In this document: positions 34,414-42,616 of the stretch, in pieces
How the letters are laid out: the number at the start of each line of letters is the position of its first letter
Numbering within the stretch: position 1 is the stretch's first letter
Origin: Neobacillus paridis
GTDB lineage: Bacteria; Bacillota; Bacilli; Bacillales; Cytobacillaceae
NCBI RefSeq assembly: GCF_016765675.1
Contig: NZ_JAESWB010000065.1
Location: 1-50,927, forward strand
Direction of reading: 5' to 3'
Length of the DNA stretch: 50,927 bases
The notes under the pieces: model-generated
The model's database searches: none
What the model was told of the DNA's origin: nothing
What the model saw: only the letters and a program-made list of their open reading frames with translations
Translations under genes and position numbers: made by a program

Positions 34414-34830
34414 CTACATCTTGCCTTTGTGCTTGTGATTCAACAGTTTAATGAAGTCATTGAGAGCGTCAATTGCGTATGCCTTCCGTTTCGGAGGCAA
34501 TAGTTGAAACTCTACAAGCGCTTTTTTCATTTCCGGATGATCCGCAAGCAGCTGGTGAATGATTGCCATATCGGGGTCGGCCGGCCCTTCCTTCATGACA
34601 AACCCCGCATGGTCCATGTGGAGCTCCTGTTGTTCCTTGCTATCTTTAAAAAAATCTTTTCCGACTTTATATACATCTGCAAACTTAAGCAATGTTTCTT
34701 CATTGGGGATCGTTTTTCCTGTTTCATAGCGACTGATCGTGGAACGATGTAAATTAATCATTTTTGATAAGGTTTCCTGAGACCAGTTTTGTTTTTCGCG
34801 AAGCATCCGTAATTTTTCCGCAATAGTCAT
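34414..34830 (-). CDS. XRE-family transcriptional regulator
   Basis: 138 residues. An N-terminal HTH_3 domain (about 2-58; LREKQNWSQETLSKMINLHRSTISRYETGK) is followed by a helical C-terminal region ending LLNHKHKGKM that may mediate oligomerisation. I chose the ATG at 34830, preceded by GGCGGTGA; earlier in-frame starts would translate through the operator region. It is divergent from an unassigned gene, with two perfect TTGTGCACAA palindromes between them, which suggests that it controls its own expression. Confidence 0.82.
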   Translation of the reverse strand: MTIAEKLRMLREKQNWSQETLSKMINLHRSTISRYETGKTIPNEETLLKFADVYKVGKDFFKDSKEQQELHMDHAGFVMKEGPADPDMAIIHQLLADHPEMKKALVEFQLLPPKRKAYAIDALNDFIKLLNHKHKGKM

Positions 34831-34896
34831 CTTATTCACCGCCGTTTTTAACATTCCTGTCCTTAACTTAACGGGAAAAGAAACCATGAAAATTAG

Positions 34897-34940
34897 TTGT
34901 GCACAATCAGCACAAATACAAATGTGAAAGTTGTGCACAA
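34897..34940. promoter_or_regulatory. Paired operator palindromes
   Basis: TTGTGCACAA occurs at 34897-34906 and 34931-34940, 34 bases apart; each is flanked by a G before and TC after. They lie between the divergent XRE gene and its neighbour. Confidence 0.55.
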
Positions 34941-35001
34941 TCAAGCAATTGATCATTGGTCACGGCAGGTAAATGACGAAGGATGTCGAAATAGACAGAG
35001 A

Positions 35002-35442
35002 ATGCATCATAATCAAATATATTTGGGGGTTATGACAACGGGTTCTCTATTTTTTATTGGTGACAAAGTGGGAGAGCGGGAATGGCAGATTACTAGGAGA
35101 CCTGACTTTTATGACGCGGTCCTGCTATCATTTCAGCCACCTCAAGTGGCCGCAAAGTTTCACTATGAGAGTATTTCGCTTAATTCGGCAGGTATCGTTT
35201 TCAACCTCCATGAGTATAACATTTATTTTACCTACCAACATCAGAAAATAGAGATTGAAACAGGTCAAAAAGAACTATCGGAAGAGGAAGTTTTCGATGC
35301 ATTCCATAACCTGTTGATCAAAGAGGGAAAAAGGGTTTCCTACTTAGTACAAATGCCGAAAAGAAAAATGAGCCAAGTAAAAAAGAAAAAAGCAGGAATC
35401 TTAGCCGAAGCAAAAAAACTCACAATCAAAGTCACCAAATAA
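35002..35442 (+). CDS. Conserved-looking protein of unknown function
   Basis: 146 residues from ATG 35002; ATG 35032 (MTTGSLFFIGDKVG) is an alternative and neither has a good ribosome site, so the start is uncertain. The centre is mixed beta/alpha (YDAVLLSFQPPQVAAKFHYES) and the C-terminus is very Lys-rich (KRKMSQVKKKKAGILAEAKK). I do not recognise a family. Divergence from an XRE regulator across a paired operator suggests control by that regulator. Confidence 0.6.
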   Translation: MHHNQIYLGVMTTGSLFFIGDKVGEREWQITRRPDFYDAVLLSFQPPQVAAKFHYESISLNSAGIVFNLHEYNIYFTYQHQKIEIETGQKELSEEEVFDAFHNLLIKEGKRVSYLVQMPKRKMSQVKKKKAGILAEAKKLTIKVTK

Positions 35443-35452
35443 CAAACCCAAC

Positions 35453-35490
35453 AAAAAGGTTCCGGAAGCGTGGTCCTCCGGAACCTTTTT
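35453..35490 (+). terminator. Terminator
   Basis: AAAAAGGTTCCGGA pairs with TCCGGAACCTTTTT, 10 bases after the stop at 35442. Confidence 0.9.
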
Positions 35491-35520
35491 GTCGCCTAGT
35501 GATGGAAAATTATAACAAAA

Positions 35521-35566
35521 TGTCCATGTGGGGTGGAATTGTGTCTTTTTATGGTGTCAGGCACCA
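35521..35566. repeat. GGTGTCAGGCACC-family element, copy e
   Basis: A 46-base unit begins TGTCCATGTGGGGTGGAATT, continues with GTGTCTTTTT and ends GGTGTCAGGCACCA. By my count it differs at four positions from 38379-38424 inside ywqA. Confidence 0.85.
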
Positions 35567-35680
35567 AAAAAGCAGCGAAAATAACAACAATATGACAAAT
35601 TGTGATGGCCTTTTAATCTTTTTGTAACATCGCTGGCATATTGTTTTGTTATAACTAGATTAATAAGGAGGGAGAAGTGT

Positions 35681-36823
35681 ATGCAGGTGACGATCAAGAC
35701 GATCAAAACGATAAAGCGTATAATTCTCGTGTTACTTACACTCTTGCTGTGTGCATCGGACACGCTCGTGACACATGCAGAAACAAACAAGGAAGCCTTA
35801 AGTAATGCCAAGCAAAGGCTGCAAGAAAAACAAAGTTTTGTAGAACAGAAGCAGCAAGAAAAGCAATCGGTTAATCATGAAATAGAAGCAATTCAGCAAG
35901 AATTACAAACGATACATAGTTCGATCACCAAAAACCAAGAAGAAATGGCTGCAACGAAGGAAAAAATTGCGGCGGTGCAGCAGCTGATCGAACAGAAAAA
36001 GGAGGAAATCGTGAAGCTGGAGGATAATATTCTGGCCCGCAGGGATATTATGAAAAAGCGGGCGGTGGCGCTCCAGCAAACTGATACCTTTGACATTTTT
36101 ATTAATCTCTTATTTGAGGCCGACAGCATCAGCGATTTCATTCAACGGGCAACTGCTGCATCAACCTTATTGGATGCAGATAAGGATATTTTAACGGCGC
36201 AAAAACAAGACCTGCAACAAATCGAAAAGGATAAAAAAGAAATTGATGGCCAAGAGCAGGTGTTGGAAAAAGAACAAAGCACCCTCGCCGAACAGCAGCA
36301 AAAACTCAACCAATATTTGCAAAAAAGGCAAATAGTTTTAGCCGATATGCAAAAAAAATATGATCGAATTATCCAGCAAATGAAGCTAGCACAACAGAAA
36401 AAAGCAGGCATTGAATCGCAAATGAACGACATTCAGGAAAAAATTAAGCATGAACAACAGGCCGCCCAAGCACGTGAACAACAGTCGGGTTCATCAACGT
36501 CAGCGGGCGGCGATTCGCAGCCGAGTGCAGCTGTCAGCGGCGAGGAGATGTACGTGACCGCCACCGCCTACAGCCCTGGTGAGTCACATTACATTACCGC
36601 GGCCGGCTATAATATTAAAAAGAACCCCAATATGAAACTGATTGCAGTCGACCCGCGAGTGATTCCACTGGGGAAAAGAGTCTGGGTCGAGGGCTATGGT
36701 GTAGCCGTCGCCGGTGACACAGGCGGGGCCATCAAAGGTCATATCATTGATGTCCTTCTGCCAACCAAAAATGCAGCAAGAAATTGGGGACGAAAAACAG
36801 TTAAAATCATCGTTCTTAACTAA
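35681..36823 (+). CDS. Secreted coiled-coil protein with C-terminal 3D domain
   Basis: 380 residues: signal peptide (cleavage likely after HAE, residue 34), a long Gln/Lys/Glu coiled coil (about 36-265) like that of PcsB/CwlO proteins, a Ser/Gly linker, and a 3D domain (about 290-380). The three acidic residues that name the domain are D324 (VDPRVIPLG), D346 (AGDTGG) and D357 (HIIDV). 3D domains occur in MltA-like and YocH/Rpf-type wall lytic enzymes, so peptidoglycan cleavage is plausible. AAGGAGGGAGAAG precedes the ATG. Confidence 0.85.
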   Translation: MQVTIKTIKTIKRIILVLLTLLLCASDTLVTHAETNKEALSNAKQRLQEKQSFVEQKQQEKQSVNHEIEAIQQELQTIHSSITKNQEEMAATKEKIAAVQQLIEQKKEEIVKLEDNILARRDIMKKRAVALQQTDTFDIFINLLFEADSISDFIQRATAASTLLDADKDILTAQKQDLQQIEKDKKEIDGQEQVLEKEQSTLAEQQQKLNQYLQKRQIVLADMQKKYDRIIQQMKLAQQKKAGIESQMNDIQEKIKHEQQAAQAREQQSGSSTSAGGDSQPSAAVSGEEMYVTATAYSPGESHYITAAGYNIKKNPNMKLIAVDPRVIPLGKRVWVEGYGVAVAGDTGGAIKGHIIDVLLPTKNAARNWGRKTVKIIVLN

Positions 36824-36824
36824 A

Positions 36825-36860
36825 AAAATGGTTCCGGGGGTCTTGCCCGGAACCATTTTT
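36825..36860. terminator. Bidirectional terminator between the 3D-domain gene and ywqA
   Basis: AAAATGGTTCCGGG pairs with CCCGGAACCATTTTT; both strands end in a T run, serving the two convergent genes. Confidence 0.85.
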
Positions 36861-36871
36861 GTATTAGACAT

Positions 36872-36916
36872 AAGGTGCCAGGCACTACCATGTGAATTGT
36901 TCCCGGTAGTGCCTAA
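36872..36916. repeat. Divergent GGTGTCAGGCACC-family element, copy f
   Basis: GGTGCCAGGCACTACC is followed by GGTAGTGCCTAACA; AGGCACTACC (36880-36889) and GGTAGTGCCT (36905-36914) form a perfect 10-base inverted repeat. It resembles but departs from the family core. Confidence 0.45.
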
Positions 36917-36928
36917 CAACAAACTTCG

Positions 36929-39900
36929 TTATCCCAAATACACCAAATCTTTCAGCTCCTCAGTTGACAGCTCGGTGATCCAGTTTTCACTTTGGATAAT
37001 TTGATCATTGAGAAATTGCTTTTTCTCGAGCATGGCATCTATTTTTTCCTCAAGTGTACCGGCGCAGATAAGCTTATGGACATGAACAAAGCGTGATTGG
37101 CCGATGCGATAGGCGCGGTCGGTCGCCTGGTTTTCAACCGCTGGATTCCACCAGCGGTCATAGTGAATCACATGATTCGCAGCCGTCAGGTTTAACCCGG
37201 TTCCCCCGGCCTTTAACGACAGCAAAAACACCGGAAATTCGCCGTTCTGGAATTGTTCAATCATCATATCCCGCTGCGACTTGGCCACACTGCCATTCAA
37301 AAATGGTACATTAACGGCAAATTTCTTCTTCAATACACTCCTGATCATTTCGCCCATCTCGAGGTACTGGGTAAAAATAAGACAGCTTTCGCCCTGCTCC
37401 AACACCGCCTCGATCAGCTCCACAAGCTTCTCCAACTTGTTCGAGCGCTCTTGCAGCTGCAGTTCGCGAACTGCCGAATTTTCCTTCAAATACAGAGCCG
37501 GGTGATTGCACAACTGTTTCAAACGGCTCAGCATTTGTAAAATTAGCCCCTTGCGCTCAAACCCGGACAGCTGTTCAAGCTGCGCAAACGAATCATGAAT
37601 CAGCTGCTCATATAGCGATGCCTGCTCTGCTGTCAGCGGGCAGTATTCCTTTTGCTCCAGCTTATCCGGCAGATTGAGGGCTACTTCTTCATCCTTTTTC
37701 GTGCGGCGCAGCAGGAAGGGACGAATCAGTGATTGCAGCTGCTGAATTTTATCTTTATTTTCTTCCTTTTCAATAGGAATAATAAACTTTTTCTGAAACT
37801 GTCTAAGGCTGCCAAGATAGCCGTGATTGATAAAATCAAAAATCGACCAGAGCTCGGACAGGCGGTTCTCCATCGGTGTCCCTGTTAAGGCGATATGATG
37901 GCGGCCACGCAGCCTGCGAACGGCCCGGGATTGCTTCGTACCGGCATTCTTGATGTTCTGCGCCTCGTCAATCGCAATCGTTCCCCAGAAGATGGACTCA
38001 AACTCCTCAGAATCGAGATGGCTCAGGCCATAGGAAGTTAGCACCACATCGACATCCCGTACCATTTTGGAAAATTCTTGACCCTTCAGACGGTTCGATC
38101 CATAGTGTAAATACACCTGCAACTCCGGCGCAAACCGCTCCAGCTCCTTCTGCCAGTTCCCCAAGACCGAAGTCGGGCAAATTATCAACGCTGCCTTCGC
38201 CACAGCTTTCTCTGGAGGAGGAGCAATGTCCTTTTTCTTGGTGTCAGGCACTATATCCACACCAGGAATGTCGCTGCCGAAGTTGGTGTCAGGCACCCAA
38301 ACCGTATCGTCACCTTGGACGGTATCAGCCATCATGCCTGCCTCATCACCACCTTCGACAACACCGTCGATCCCCAACTGTCCACCTGGGGTGGAATCGT
38401 GTCTTTTTGTGGTGTCAGGCACCACGTTTAATGTCGCAGGATCCTCATCCAACGGATCATTCGCCTCCTTGACTTTGAGCAAGTAGGAAATCAGCTGGAT
38501 GGTTTTTCCGAGGCCCATGTCGTCGGCGAGGCAGGCACCGAATCCGTATTGTCGTAAAAACCAGAGCCAGCTCATGCCCAGCTGCTGGTACGGCCGTAAC
38601 TCCCCCTGCAGCCCACTCGGCACTTCGATCATCGGAATTTCCAGAACCTCCGATAATTGCTTCATCATCTGCTTCCACTGCCGGTTCAACTCAATCTGAA
38701 TCTTGGCAAACGCCTTTGGATTTTCCAATTCCTCCTCGGCCTCAGCCGCTTCAACCAGCTCCTGCTCCAGTAAATCACGGATATGCAAGCCTTCCTTCTC
38801 AGCCCGTTTCACCAAATCCTGAATTTGCCGGATAAATTGCGGGTCTAGCTTCACCCAGCGCCCGCGGATATAGACTAATCGCCGTTTTTCCTCGACCAAC
38901 TGGTTAAACTCCTCCTCGGACAAATCGACGCCGTTCATCGAGAACCGCCAGTTGAAATCAAGCATCGCATCGAGCCCGACAAACGAAGGGCGGTGGCTCG
39001 ATGCCCCTTTCAGCGCCGCCTTCACCCGCAAATTGGCATTTTTCATCGCCTGCCACCAGGCGGGGAGAAGAATTTCCACATCAAGTGCCAGCAGCGTTTC
39101 ACTTACCTCTGTTAAAAATAACCATGCTTCCTCTTCGGTTAGCCGGGATTTCAAGGCTCCAGTTTCTTCTTCACCAAGCCACGGGATCAGCCGTACCCAG
39201 CGGCGCTGTTCGCGGTCAACACGGTCGAGATGCGGCCGCCACTTTACCGGAATCCGCTTCACATCTTCGGCATCAAAGAGCTGATCAGGATTCTTTTTTC
39301 CACGTAAAAAAATATCCAGTGTCCAATCTCCTTCACCTTCAAGCGGCTCATCAAGCCGCAGGCCAATCGTAAAGGGGGCGTCGCTTTTTTTCACGCCGAC
39401 CCATTCCAGCCAGGACTCCTCATCAAAGTAGCGCGCCAGTTCGCCGCCGGAGATATTTTGTTTTTTTAATAACGCTAGCTTGGGTCCAAACAATTCTTTC
39501 ATTTTTGTATTTCGCGTTAAATACGCATTAAGCGCCACGTTAAACAAATCGGAGATGTACTGGCTCGCATCTCTGCCTGTGCCGGCAACTTCCTGCTGCC
39601 AAAAGGATGAGGCAAATTCCTTTTTGACCCGTTCTGGAAGCTTCCAGCGGAAATCACCGTCGGCTTTGCCCCAGACGGAAAAGTCCGGCAGCCAATCCTT
39701 CCCAAGTATCCCCTCATAAAGGGAGAGAGCGGCGGCCAGACAAATCTCAGATTCCTCATTCCAATCCCACTCAACAAAGCGATTAAATGACTCTTTGGCA
39801 AACAGAGAAACAAGCTGCCAGCCGTTCAAAGTCACACCATCAATGTTTCCTGCCGACGTTTCCTCAAGCGCCGTTCCGTAAAAACTTTCCGCATGGGTGC

Positions 39901-40024
39901 TAAAGACGAGATCCTTCCAGACAAAAGGTGGAAGAAAACGCCCATGCTCATCCTGAGCGCTAATTAGAAAACGCCCATCCTCTAATGTTGTTGTCGATAA
40001 TTTCAAAAATCTCGTTCTCAGCAT
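36929..40024 (-). CDS. ywqA: SNF2-family helicase YwqA with repeat-encoded insert
   Basis: 1031 residues, a DNA-stimulated ATPase of the bacterial SNF2/RapA-like group. An N-terminal bacterial SNF2 accessory region (about 1-460) is followed by the motor: Walker A DDMGLGKT with K507, motif Ia CPTSVLGNWQKEL, DEAQ box, ALTGTPMENRLSELWSIFDF, LIFTQYLEMGEMI, and SLKAGGTGLNLTAA with RAYRIGQ. About 85 residues (520-605) between motifs I and Ia are not usual. They contain VPDT three times (535-538, 577-580, 592-595), each encoded by a dispersed repeat. The ATG at 40024 follows AAAGGGGC. ywqB lies upstream on the same strand. Confidence 0.9.
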   Translation of the reverse strand: MLRTRFLKLSTTTLEDGRFLISAQDEHGRFLPPFVWKDLVFSTHAESFYGTALEETSAGNIDGVTLNGWQLVSLFAKESFNRFVEWDWNEESEICLAAALSLYEGILGKDWLPDFSVWGKADGDFRWKLPERVKKEFASSFWQQEVAGTGRDASQYISDLFNVALNAYLTRNTKMKELFGPKLALLKKQNISGGELARYFDEESWLEWVGVKKSDAPFTIGLRLDEPLEGEGDWTLDIFLRGKKNPDQLFDAEDVKRIPVKWRPHLDRVDREQRRWVRLIPWLGEEETGALKSRLTEEEAWLFLTEVSETLLALDVEILLPAWWQAMKNANLRVKAALKGASSHRPSFVGLDAMLDFNWRFSMNGVDLSEEEFNQLVEEKRRLVYIRGRWVKLDPQFIRQIQDLVKRAEKEGLHIRDLLEQELVEAAEAEEELENPKAFAKIQIELNRQWKQMMKQLSEVLEIPMIEVPSGLQGELRPYQQLGMSWLWFLRQYGFGACLADDMGLGKTIQLISYLLKVKEANDPLDEDPATLNVVPDTTKRHDSTPGGQLGIDGVVEGGDEAGMMADTVQGDDTVWVPDTNFGSDIPGVDIVPDTKKKDIAPPPEKAVAKAALIICPTSVLGNWQKELERFAPELQVYLHYGSNRLKGQEFSKMVRDVDVVLTSYGLSHLDSEEFESIFWGTIAIDEAQNIKNAGTKQSRAVRRLRGRHHIALTGTPMENRLSELWSIFDFINHGYLGSLRQFQKKFIIPIEKEENKDKIQQLQSLIRPFLLRRTKKDEEVALNLPDKLEQKEYCPLTAEQASLYEQLIHDSFAQLEQLSGFERKGLILQMLSRLKQLCNHPALYLKENSAVRELQLQERSNKLEKLVELIEAVLEQGESCLIFTQYLEMGEMIRSVLKKKFAVNVPFLNGSVAKSQRDMMIEQFQNGEFPVFLLSLKAGGTGLNLTAANHVIHYDRWWNPAVENQATDRAYRIGQSRFVHVHKLICAGTLEEKIDAMLEKKQFLNDQIIQSENWITELSTEELKDLVYLG
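38240..38425. repeat. Three GGTGTCAGGCACC-family copies inside ywqA (g)
   Basis: Core copies at 38240-38252, 38285-38297 and 38411-38425. The last is part of a 46-base segment (38379-38424) nearly identical to the intergenic copy e. All three keep the ywqA frame and encode VPDT on the minus strand. Confidence 0.85.
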
Positions 40025-40052
40025 AAGACAAATGCCCCTTTATATCTCCCGA

Positions 40053-40069
40053 GTGGTGTCAGGCACCAC
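40053..40069. repeat. GGTGTCAGGCACC-family core, copy h (ywqA leader)
   Basis: The perfect core GTGGTGTCAGGCACCAC lies 29 bases upstream of the ywqA start codon, between its -10-like box and its ribosome site. Confidence 0.8.
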
Positions 40070-40089
40070 TTAAAAAATCCATATTCTTT

Positions 40090-40099
40090 TATTATACCC
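40090..40099 (-). promoter_or_regulatory. -10-like box upstream of ywqA
   Basis: On the minus strand GGGTATAAT lies at 40099-40091. The surrounding sequence (40077-40103) is nearly the same as that upstream of ywqB (42117-42143): both contain TCCATAT and TATTATACCCAAAA as written on the plus strand. No -35 is recognisable. Confidence 0.4.
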
Positions 40100-40202
40100 A
40101 AAAATAGCGGTAAGGGGAGGGGGAAGGCAGAAGGTTTTACGGTATCCCCATGATGTGTGATTAGAAAGAGGGGGCACTCCGCAAAATGGCGAGATGCTTG
40201 GC

Positions 40203-40360
40203 GTCAATTGGGGAGTGTGAAACGCCAGTTGGAGGTTGAGAAACACCAATTAACGAGGAGAAACGCCAATTAGAGGTTGCTAATCGCCAATTGGAGGGTG
40301 CGAAACGCCAATTGGGGGTTGCAATCCGCCAGTTGGAGAGTGCAAAACGCCAATTGGGAT
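40203..40360. repeat. 21-base-period array, GCCAATTG core (ywqA-ywqB gap)
   Basis: Eight copies of GCCAATTG or close variants begin at 40203, 40224, 40245, 40265, 40286, 40307, 40328 and 40349; six of the seven steps are exactly 21 bases and one is 20. The spacers vary but favour GGAGGnTGnnAAA. It has the same core and period as 16202-16378. The gap 40025-40472 has no gene. Confidence 0.85.
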
Positions 40361-40472
40361 GCGGATCCGCAAATAAACGCACCCCATGCGCAAGTATGCA
40401 CGCCCCATCCTCAAGTAACACCGCGCCTGATGATCTGCGTGGCTTGTTACCCGGATACAATAACCCAACCAA

Positions 40473-42092
40473 TTAACTAATCAACTTCCCGCGCGCACAC
40501 TCCTCATGAAATGCCCGCAGTCGCTTCGTCCGCTCCAGCAGTCCTTCGAGAAAATACTCCCAATCGTCAACCCGCTTCAGCTTTTTATACAGCGTCCGCA
40601 ATTTTTTCAAATGTCGCACCGCCATCCGGTAGCTTGCCCGGTTTTTCTGATCAATCTCCCGCTGGGCCGACTGATGCAGCATCCCCAATAGCACCTCCGG
40701 CTGCTCCTTCTCGATAACCTTCACGCGGTCCCGCGGTAAATCCTGATACTCCATCCCAACCAGCGCCTGCAGCTCACCCCAGCGCTCATACATCCTGCGC
40801 TCAAACAAAAAATACTCATACTCCGCATAACTATAAGGCAAACTGCACTGCATCGCTCGCTCATACACATCCATCCGGCCGTTCTCCGACACATATGGCG
40901 AAATCACCCGCAGCACCGTCCGCACAACCCCGGCCCGGCCTTGAAAGCCGCCAACAAACGCTTCCGAATCCAGGTACCCCTTCAATTTATGCAAAAACAA
41001 ATCAATATACCGGCCAGCCCGCTTCCACACCTTCAAACCCGACAAATACTCAATCCAATACACCATATAGGGGACAGCCACTTCATCCTCAATCCAATCA
41101 AGTGACTTAAGCGCCTTCTCATCCTCGCCGAGCAGCACATTCAAATGAATCCCGGCCAGCACCAACGGCAGCGGGTTTTCCTCGTCCGTAACCGTCCGCA
41201 GCCGCGCCAGCACCCGCTCAAGCTCCGCCTCCCGCCAAGCCGTCTTGCGAAACAGCCCGCTCCACAGCTCCCGGTACAGCTCAATCCGGTGGTGCACCAA
41301 GCCCGGCACCACCGTCAGCAGTGCAAACACCTCATCCTTCAAGCCAACAATAAACTCATCAAAATCAAACGGCAGCGTCTGCATCCCGATTTTTTCAAGT
41401 AAATCCTCGGCTTCATCGACCAGCGACTCAAACAAATGGCCATAAGAACGATGCACCGCATCCTCACTATGTCCCATCTGCTCACTAAGCACCGCCAGCT
41501 TGCGAAACGCCACCACCGTCGCCACCAGCTCATACAGCAGCCGCCACTCCGCCTCCAATGGCGCACTCGCCTGCAGTCGCCGCCGATAAATTCCAAACAA
41601 CTCCGGGACAACAAACGGATTCGTGTACTTCTTCGCCGCCAAAAGCGCATCAAAGCTCTTCTCAAACGAATCAACCCAGCGCCCATAATCCGGCTTCAGC
41701 AGCCCGTTCGCCTTCACCAAATCCTTCGCTTTCTGCAGTCCCCAGGCGACAACCGACTTCTTCTCGCGTACAGGCTCGCGCCACTCCGTCACCCAATCGC
41801 CGACACTGCCGACCTGTGCATACGCGGCAAAAAACACCGCCAGCTGATGCCGACACAGTTCATCGGCCGGACACGAACACTCACTCAGTCCCAAAAACAG
41901 CGGATCTAGGAGCACTTTCACCGCCGCCACATCCTGCACCGTCGCTTGTATACCCGACTCCGCCACCTGCAGCTGCGATACCATCCCCTGCCGGTATAAC
42001 ATCAAACCCTTCTGCACCAGCCGCGCATCCTCCGGCGCATTCGGATTCAACAACTCCCGCAACTCATCCGCCAGTTCCCGAACAAACTCCAT
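40473..42092 (-). CDS. ywqB: SWIM zinc-finger protein YwqB
   Basis: 539 residues from ATG 42092. The SWIM motif CxCx(n)CxH is C72/C74/C80/H82 (CSCPADELCRHQ) near the N-terminus; the remainder is helical, with TPR-like character. SWIM proteins beside SNF2 helicases are common in Bacillaceae, and a joint DNA-related role is inferred. An in-frame ATG at 42122 would add ten residues, but it lies about where transcription would start and inside a segment shared with the untranslated ywqA upstream region, so I prefer 42092, with GAAAGG upstream. Confidence 0.82.
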   Translation of the reverse strand: MEFVRELADELRELLNPNAPEDARLVQKGLMLYRQGMVSQLQVAESGIQATVQDVAAVKVLLDPLFLGLSECSCPADELCRHQLAVFFAAYAQVGSVGDWVTEWREPVREKKSVVAWGLQKAKDLVKANGLLKPDYGRWVDSFEKSFDALLAAKKYTNPFVVPELFGIYRRRLQASAPLEAEWRLLYELVATVVAFRKLAVLSEQMGHSEDAVHRSYGHLFESLVDEAEDLLEKIGMQTLPFDFDEFIVGLKDEVFALLTVVPGLVHHRIELYRELWSGLFRKTAWREAELERVLARLRTVTDEENPLPLVLAGIHLNVLLGEDEKALKSLDWIEDEVAVPYMVYWIEYLSGLKVWKRAGRYIDLFLHKLKGYLDSEAFVGGFQGRAGVVRTVLRVISPYVSENGRMDVYERAMQCSLPYSYAEYEYFLFERRMYERWGELQALVGMEYQDLPRDRVKVIEKEQPEVLLGMLHQSAQREIDQKNRASYRMAVRHLKKLRTLYKKLKRVDDWEYFLEGLLERTKRLRAFHEECARGKLIS

Positions 42093-42130
42093 CCCTACAC
42101 GACCTTTCACCGAAAACTCCATATTTTTAT

Positions 42131-42139
42131 ATTATACCC
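42131..42139 (-). promoter_or_regulatory. -10-like box upstream of ywqB
   Basis: GGGTATAAT on the minus strand (42139-42131) sits in the segment shared with the ywqA upstream region. No -35 is recognisable. Confidence 0.4.
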
Positions 42140-42240
42140 AAAACCCAGACCAATGAGGAACCCCAACCCCCTTTTGGAAAAATAAACACAGCGAATCTAA
42201 AGTGAAAGTGTCTTTCATAAGCGGGATTTACTGTTTATCC

Positions 42241-42427
42241 GTCATTTTTCTGAATTTGCCCGTCAAAATTAGAACTATACCCGCCGATTTTAATCTTTTA
42301 ACCGATAAAATTAGAACTTACCCGTCAATTTTGATCTATTCCCGTCAAAATTAGAACTTTACCCGTCGGTTTTGATCTTTTACCCGTCAATTTTCAAAGT
42401 TTACCCGCCAACTCTTTTAATCAACCT
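42241..42427. repeat. 21-base-period array, CCCGTCAA core
   Basis: Nine units have the core G (of CCG/CCCG) at 42241, 42262, 42283, 42304, 42324, 42344, 42365, 42386 and 42407; the steps are 20 or 21 bases. Units tend to alternate between GTCAATTTTGATC and GTCAAAATTAGAAC types, which are partly complementary, so neighbours could pair. It lies upstream of nikR and ywqB. The remaining gap to 42547 has no gene. Confidence 0.85.
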
Positions 42428-42547
42428 ATTTGTTTCACTCCCCTTATACTTTATGAAACAAGTCAAAAACGAATGGAAAGCGCCAAGAATACTTTTACAC
42501 GATTGTAGCTGATGTTTCAGTGAAGGGTGATACAAAGTTATTCCTAA

Positions 42548-42576
42548 TTGTTTCATCATGTTTTTTATCTTATAGT
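42548..42576 (+). promoter_or_regulatory. Probable sigma-A promoter of nikR
   Basis: TTGTTT (42548-42553), a 17-base spacer and TATAGT (42571-42576); the predicted leader is about 35 bases. Confidence 0.5.
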
Positions 42577-42616
42577 TGTTGCAAGAGAACAATCAGGATT
42601 TTAGGAGTTGATGAAA

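Noticed and set aside
40091..40113. Sigma-B promoters for ywqA and ywqB based on GGGTAT
   Set aside because: No GTTTAA-like -35 at 12-15 bases upstream in either gene.
40161..40480. Open frames on both strands with repeated NWR or NANW
   Set aside because: They are translations of the phased array in an intergenic gap.
41145..42205. Plus-strand open frames opposite ywqB
   Set aside because: Low-complexity shadows of the ywqB coding strand, rich in Pro, Gln and Ser, without ribosome sites.
42241..42427. CRISPR array
   Set aside because: Units of 20-21 bases with no constant 24-37 base repeat, no unique spacers of usual length and no cas genes nearby.
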